A stretch of 64,000 nt of DNA from Pseudomonas sp. WJP1 (lineage in GTDB: Bacteria > Pseudomonadota > Gammaproteobacteria > Pseudomonadales > Pseudomonadaceae). The translations under genes and the position numbers were made by a program. The stretch is taken from positions 6,103,001 to 6,167,000 of the forward strand of contig NZ_CP110128.1 of assembly GCF_028471945.1 (NCBI RefSeq). The letters run 5' to 3'. The notes under the pieces are model-generated. The model was given only the letters and a program-made list of their open reading frames with translations. It made no database searches and had not been told where the DNA came from. This document shows, in pieces, positions 60,166-64,000 of this stretch; positions within the stretch are counted from its first letter, which is position 1, and the number at the start of each line of letters is the position of its first letter.

Positions 60166-61133
60166 CTCGCCGCCACTCGCGCGAAGCCTTGGCGAATCTT
60201 TTCCTGAGGCAAATCATCGGCAATGAAGACGATCACGCTTTCGCGGGCCTCATCGTCCGCCCACTCGGTGTCCCAGTCGAAACCGTAAAGTTTCAGCACG
60301 CCCTGAAACACCATGCGGCGCGGCTCGCCGAGGATGTTCAATACGCCTTTGTAGCGCAGCAGTTGCTTGCCGTGCTCCTCCAGCAGTTCGTTCATGAACT
60401 CACTGAGCTTGTCGATATCCAGCGGTTTTTCGGTGCGCAACACCAGGCTGGAAATACGGTCGATGGACGGGGCCTGGCTCACCGGGCGCAAACTCACGCC
60501 GCCGCCCAGATCGGCGTTGAGGTTGAACCCGCGCACATCGAGCAGTTCGGCCAGGTCGATCTTGCCGTGGTCGACCACGCGGATCGGTGCACGACGATTG
60601 ATACGGGTCAGGCGCTCGCTCAACGCCGTGAATGCAGGTTCGTCCACCAGATCGCGCTTGCTCACCAGCAAGCGGTCGGCGAAACCGATCTGCGCCTGGG
60701 CGATGGTCTGGGTCAGGTGCTGTTCGGCGTGTGCCGCATCCACCAAGGTGATGATGCCGTCGAGGATGTAGCGCTCGCGCAACTCCTCGTCGATGAAGAA
60801 GGTTTGTGCCACCGGAGCCGGATCGGCGAGGCCGGTGCATTCGATCACCAGGCGGTCGAAGGCGATGTCACCGCTGTCGAGGCGCTCGAGCAGCAGGTAC
60901 AAGGCCTTGGTCAGGTCGGTGTGGATGGTGCAACAGACGCAGCCGTTGGACAGCGTCATCACTTGCACCGGTTCATCACCCAACAGCTGGGTGTCGATGC
61001 CGGCGTCGCTGAATTCGTTTTCGATCACGGCGATTTTCAGACCGTGCTCGGCTTTGAGCAGGTAGCGCAGCAAGGTGGTTTTACCTGCGCCGAGAAAGCC
61101 GCTGAGGATCGTGACCGGGATTGGAGTGAGCAA
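60162..61133 (-). CDS. yjiA: CobW/COG0523 family GTPase, YjiA-like
   Basis: A 323-residue G3E GTPase. Walker A is GFLGAGKTTLLRYLL (12-26). The metal-binding C-x-C-C is in SNGCVCCTIHTDL (about 64-76), the GTP-specificity motif is SKRD (about 158), and the CobW C-terminal domain is at about 220-320. Members act as metal chaperones. Together with the next two genes (YjiX-like and CstA/BtsT-like) it reproduces the E. coli yjiA-yjiX-btsT set, although the link between GTPase and transporter is not understood. Confidence 0.9.
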   Translation of the reverse strand: MLTPIPVTILSGFLGAGKTTLLRYLLKAEHGLKIAVIENEFSDAGIDTQLLGDEPVQVMTLSNGCVCCTIHTDLTKALYLLLERLDSGDIAFDRLVIECTGLADPAPVAQTFFIDEELRERYILDGIITLVDAAHAEQHLTQTIAQAQIGFADRLLVSKRDLVDEPAFTALSERLTRINRRAPIRVVDHGKIDLAELLDVRGFNLNADLGGGVSLRPVSQAPSIDRISSLVLRTEKPLDIDKLSEFMNELLEEHGKQLLRYKGVLNILGEPRRMVFQGVLKLYGFDWDTEWADDEARESVIVFIADDLPQEKIRQGFARVAAS

Positions 61134-61160
61134 AACGAAATCTCCTATGTGCTGATAAAA

Positions 61161-61260
61161 CTGTAGGAGCCAGCGGTGCGGCGATCCGACTTGCCGGCGA
61201 AGGCGTCCTCAAGATCGCTTTCGCCGGCAAGTCGGATCGCCGCACCGCTGGCTCCTACAG
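61161..61260. repeat. 100-bp REP-type palindrome with 45-base arms
   Basis: The left arm is CTGTAGGAGCCAGCGGTGCG and onward through GATCCGACTTGCCGGCGAAGGCG. The right arm is its complement with one mismatch over 45 bases, around a spacer of about 10. It is the most symmetrical REP doublet in the window, lying between yjiX and yjiA, both on minus. Confidence 0.88.
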
Positions 61261-61285
61261 TCGTGCGTTGTTCAGGCGTGATGCA

Positions 61286-61483
61286 TCAACAGCACTTCGG
61301 CCCCCCCTTGCCACCGTAACGAGCCTCCTGGCGTTCCCGAAAGAACGCCTCGTAGCTCATCACCGGTTTGTCCGGGTGCTTGCTTTGCATGTGTTCGACG
61401 TAGTTGTCGTAATCGGGCATGCCCACCATCAGGCGCGCGGCCTGACCGAGGTATTTACCGAGGCGACTCAGGTCATTGAACAT
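61286..61483 (-). CDS. yjiX: YbdD/YjiX family small protein
   Basis: A 65-residue protein: [65 protein letters not shown]. It shows the family hallmarks MVGMPDY, YVEHM..HP and the C-terminal CC. It is always found after CstA/BtsT-type transporters and may be a small partner. It is 15 bases after the transporter gene. Confidence 0.93.
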   Translation of the reverse strand: MFNDLSRLGKYLGQAARLMVGMPDYDNYVEHMQSKHPDKPVMSYEAFFRERQEARYGGKGGPKCC

Positions 61484-61498
61484 GCTGCAATCCTCTGG

Positions 61499-63565
61499 TT
61501 ACGCATCCGGCAGCGCCTGGAAGGGCGATTCTTTATCCGTGCGCTCTTTTTTGCCCCAGGCGGCAATACCGACCTTGAGCGCATAGAACAGGATACTGAA
61601 CACCACGAACAGGAACAGCGCGGTCAGCGTAGCGTTGGTGTAGGCATTGAAGATCACGTGCTGCATTTGCGTGATGTCCTTGGCCGGGGCGAGGATCTGA
61701 CCGTTGGCCAGGGCATCGCTGTATTTTTTCGCCAGGGCCAGGAAGCCAATGGCCGGGTTGGCGTCGAACAGCTTGATGAATCCGGCGGTGGTGGTGCAGA
61801 TCAGCAACCACACGGCAGGCAACATGGTGACCCAGACATAACGCTGGCGTTTCATCTTGATCAGCACCACGGTGCCGAGCATCAGCGCGATACCGGCCAG
61901 CATCTGGTTGGAGATGCCGAACAGCGGCCACAGGGTGTTGATGCCACCCAGCGGATCGATCACGCCCTGATACAGCAACCAGCCCCACATGGCCACGCAA
62001 CCGGCGGTGGCGAGGAAGTTGGCAGCCCAGGACTCGGTGCGTTTGAGCGCCGGCACGAAGGAACCGAGCAGGTCCTGCAGCATGAAACGCCCGGCACGGG
62101 TACCGGCGTCCACCGCGGTCAGGATGAACAGCGCTTCGAACAGGATCGCGAAGTGGTACCAGAACGCCATGGTGTTTTCACCTGGCAGCACACTGTGCAG
62201 GATCTGCGCGATACCCACCGCCAGGGTCGGCGCACCGCCGGCACGGGCCAGGATGGTGGTTTCACCGATGTCGTGGGCCACCGCTTGCAGCGCTTCAGGG
62301 GTAATCGCAAAGCCCCAGTTGCTGACCGCGGTCGCCACGGCCACCACATCACCGCCGACCACGGCGGCCGGGCTGTTCATGGCGAAGTACACGCCAGGCT
62401 CGATTACCGAGGCAGCGACCATGGCCATGATCGCCACGAAGGACTCCATCAGCATGCCGCCGTAGCCGATGTAACGGGCGTTGACTTCGTTATCGAGCAG
62501 CTTTGGCGTGGTGCCGGAAGAAATCAGTGCGTGGAAACCCGAAACCGCACCACAGGCGATGGTGATGAACAGGAACGGAAACAGGCCGCCCTTCCACACA
62601 GGTCCCGTGCCGTCGACGAATTGGGTCAGGGCCGGCATTTTCAGCTCAGGCATGGTGATCAGGATGCCGATCGCCAGGGCGACGATAGTGCCGATTTTCA
62701 GGAAGGTCGACAGGTAGTCACGGGGCGCCAGGATCAGCCACACCGGCAACGAGGCGGCCACGAAACCGTAACCGATCAGCATCCAGGTAATCTGCACGCC
62801 GGTGAAGGTAAAGGCCTTGGCCCACACCGGGTCTGCTGCAATCTGCCCGCCGAGCCAGATCGACCCCAGCAGCAACAGCACGCCGATCACCGAAATTTCA
62901 CCGATACGACCCGGCCGGATGTAGCGCATGTAGATGCCCATGAACATCGCGATCGGGATGGTCGCCATCACCGTGAAGATCCCCCACGGGCTCTCGGCCA
63001 GGGCCTTCACGACGATCAGGGCCAACACCGCGAGGATGATGATCATGATCAGGAAGCAGCCGAACAGCGCAATGGTCCCGGGGATGCGGCCCATTTCTTC
63101 ACGGACCATGTCACCAAGGGAGCGACCGTTGCGGCGAGTGGACATGAACAGGACCATGAAGTCCTGCACGGCACCGGCCAGTACCACGCCGGCAATCAGC
63201 CACAGCGTGCCGGGCAGGTAGCCCATCTGCGCCGCCAGTACCGGACCGACCAGCGGCCCTGCGCCGGCGATAGCCGCGAAGTGGTGACCGAAGAGGATAT
63301 GCTTGTTGGTCGGGACATAATCCAGACCGTCATTGTTGAGCACTGCGGGGGTAGCCCGGCGCGCATCGAGTTGCATGACATTATTGGCGATGAACAGACT
63401 GTAGTAACGATACGCCACCAGATAGATGGCCACGGCAGCGACCACAATCCACAAAGCGTTGATCGCTTCACCTCGGCGCAGTGCCACTACGCCCAGGGCG
63501 CACGCCCCAACGATTGCCAGCACCAGCCAGGGTAAGTGGCGTAGCGGGCTATTATTATTTTTCAT
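61499..63565 (-). CDS. cstA: CstA/BtsT family pyruvate/peptide transporter
   Basis: A 688-residue inner-membrane carrier with about 16-18 hydrophobic segments. Family motifs are DGLDYVPTNKHILFGHHFAAIAGAGPLVGPVLAAQMGYLPGTLWL (about 80-125), SGFHALISSGTTPKLL and GGAPTLAVGIAQI. In E. coli, BtsT is a pyruvate:H+ symporter and CstA is induced by carbon starvation; either name could apply, and the yjiX/yjiA neighbours favour BtsT. The frame is open far upstream, but the ATG at 63563-63565 (MKNNNSPLRHLPW) is the family start; its AAAAATAATAAT opening is unusually AT-rich. Confidence 0.92.
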   Translation of the reverse strand: MKNNNSPLRHLPWLVLAIVGACALGVVALRRGEAINALWIVVAAVAIYLVAYRYYSLFIANNVMQLDARRATPAVLNNDGLDYVPTNKHILFGHHFAAIAGAGPLVGPVLAAQMGYLPGTLWLIAGVVLAGAVQDFMVLFMSTRRNGRSLGDMVREEMGRIPGTIALFGCFLIMIIILAVLALIVVKALAESPWGIFTVMATIPIAMFMGIYMRYIRPGRIGEISVIGVLLLLGSIWLGGQIAADPVWAKAFTFTGVQITWMLIGYGFVAASLPVWLILAPRDYLSTFLKIGTIVALAIGILITMPELKMPALTQFVDGTGPVWKGGLFPFLFITIACGAVSGFHALISSGTTPKLLDNEVNARYIGYGGMLMESFVAIMAMVAASVIEPGVYFAMNSPAAVVGGDVVAVATAVSNWGFAITPEALQAVAHDIGETTILARAGGAPTLAVGIAQILHSVLPGENTMAFWYHFAILFEALFILTAVDAGTRAGRFMLQDLLGSFVPALKRTESWAANFLATAGCVAMWGWLLYQGVIDPLGGINTLWPLFGISNQMLAGIALMLGTVVLIKMKRQRYVWVTMLPAVWLLICTTTAGFIKLFDANPAIGFLALAKKYSDALANGQILAPAKDITQMQHVIFNAYTNATLTALFLFVVFSILFYALKVGIAAWGKKERTDKESPFQALPDA

Positions 63566-63716
63566 TTTATTATTCCAGCCAGAGTGGACAAGAAAGACAG
63601 CCACCTCGAGTTTAGCTTGCCTGACAGCAAAGGCCATACCCCGACATTGGTCCAGACACCTGGCGGCCTTTTGCAATGCCGGTCTATAGTCAGCGTACAT
63701 TTCCGAGGATCGTGCC

Positions 63717-64000
63717 ATGAGCGAGCACCCTGCCGAACGCCGCCGCTTCAAACGTATTGCGTTCGATGCCAGAACCGAGCTGGGCCAAGGAGCGTTCATC
63801 TGGCCGGTGAAGCTGATCGATCTGTCGCTCAAGGGCTTGCTGATCGAGCGTCCGGAACCGTGGCTTGGTAATTCGCAGCAGGATTTTTTTGTCGACATCC
63901 ATCTGAGCGAAGACACCGCCATCGCAATGGATGTGCAGTTGACCCATCAAGACCATGGACAATTGGGTTTCGTGTGCCGGCATATCAGCCTGGAATCGAT
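63717..64000 (+). CDS. PilZ domain protein (partial, runs off the window)
   Basis: The first 94 residues of a small PilZ protein. The cyclic-di-GMP binding motifs are both present: ERRRFKR (RxxxR, residues 7-13) and DLSLKG (DxSxxG, about 41-46), spaced as usual. GAGGATCGTGCC precedes the ATG. It is divergent from cstA with 151 bases between the starts. A full PilZ-only protein would need about 10-30 more residues beyond the edge. Confidence 0.88.
   Translation, partial: MSEHPAERRRFKRIAFDARTELGQGAFIWPVKLIDLSLKGLLIERPEPWLGNSQQDFFVDIHLSEDTAIAMDVQLTHQDHGQLGFVCRHISLES

Noticed and set aside
61268..63535. A 755-codon plus-strand frame opposite cstA.
   Set aside because: His/Asp/Gln-rich antisense translation of a membrane protein gene; no start signal.

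Overview
The window looks like core chromosome of a Pseudomonas species, most likely of the P. fluorescens group. The support is the high GC content with GC-rich third codon positions, the many short palindromic intergenic REP elements of the 'TGTGGGAGC...' and 'TGTAGGAGC...' types, and a gene order that follows, as I recall it, the P. aeruginosa clpB-yfiH-rluD-bamD-pilSR-minor pilin-ispH-lspA-ileS-ribF-murJ-rpsT-proB-obg-rpmA-rplU-ispB block. I see no phage, integron, CRISPR array, rRNA operon or intact insertion sequence.

Layout. 1-4400: a small secreted DUF2790 protein and a minus-strand benzoate uptake operon benK-benE-benF. Its promoter region carries two direct repeats with the geometry of XylS/BenR operators; no benABCD genes are here. 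4393-7127: DUF1780 protein, MOSC protein, small DUF3094 protein and a type II NADH dehydrogenase. 7304-7834: four tRNA genes (Pro, Lys, Pro, Asn) with a clear promoter and two terminators. 8019-13731: clpB, pgeF, rluD, then divergent bamD. A 159-bp near-perfect palindrome sits in the 3' end of pgeF and supplies its stop codon. 13868-23278: a type IV pilus block with pilS-pilR on plus, then thiO, pilE, a short pilY1, pilX, pilW, pilV and a fimU-like gene on minus, and fimT on plus. 23283-36432: housekeeping genes (ispH, fkpB, lspA, ileS, ribF, murJ, rpsT, creA, proB, obg, rpmA, rplU, ispB).

36613-51487: small and accessory housekeeping genes. They include a yjdM-like zinc-ribbon gene, a small gene behind a good Fur box, fklB, a UPF0114 membrane protein, an unrecognised 609-residue lipoprotein, a Lon-family protease, a DUF3015 protein, a DUF4105 outer-envelope protein, a Gre-like factor, gdhA and ettA. 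51773-57094: a 1282-residue PAS-GGDEF-EAL protein next to glyA, the position of morA in P. aeruginosa. 57366-60165: a DctA-type carboxylate symporter followed by two FadR-type GntR regulators; two matching 20-bp palindromes flank the symporter's candidate promoter. 60162-63565: the yjiA-yjiX-btsT/cstA set (GTPase, small partner, pyruvate-type transporter). 63717 to the end: a PilZ protein cut off by the window edge.

No clearly new multi-gene system is visible. The best leads are the palindromic element that extends pgeF, the paired TGG-N4-ACCGGT-N4-CCA operators, the BenR-type operator driving transport genes only, the PilY1 lacking its N-terminal von Willebrand module, and the uncharacterised 609-residue lipoprotein. 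Function calls rest on motifs and remembered families; no database search was run.
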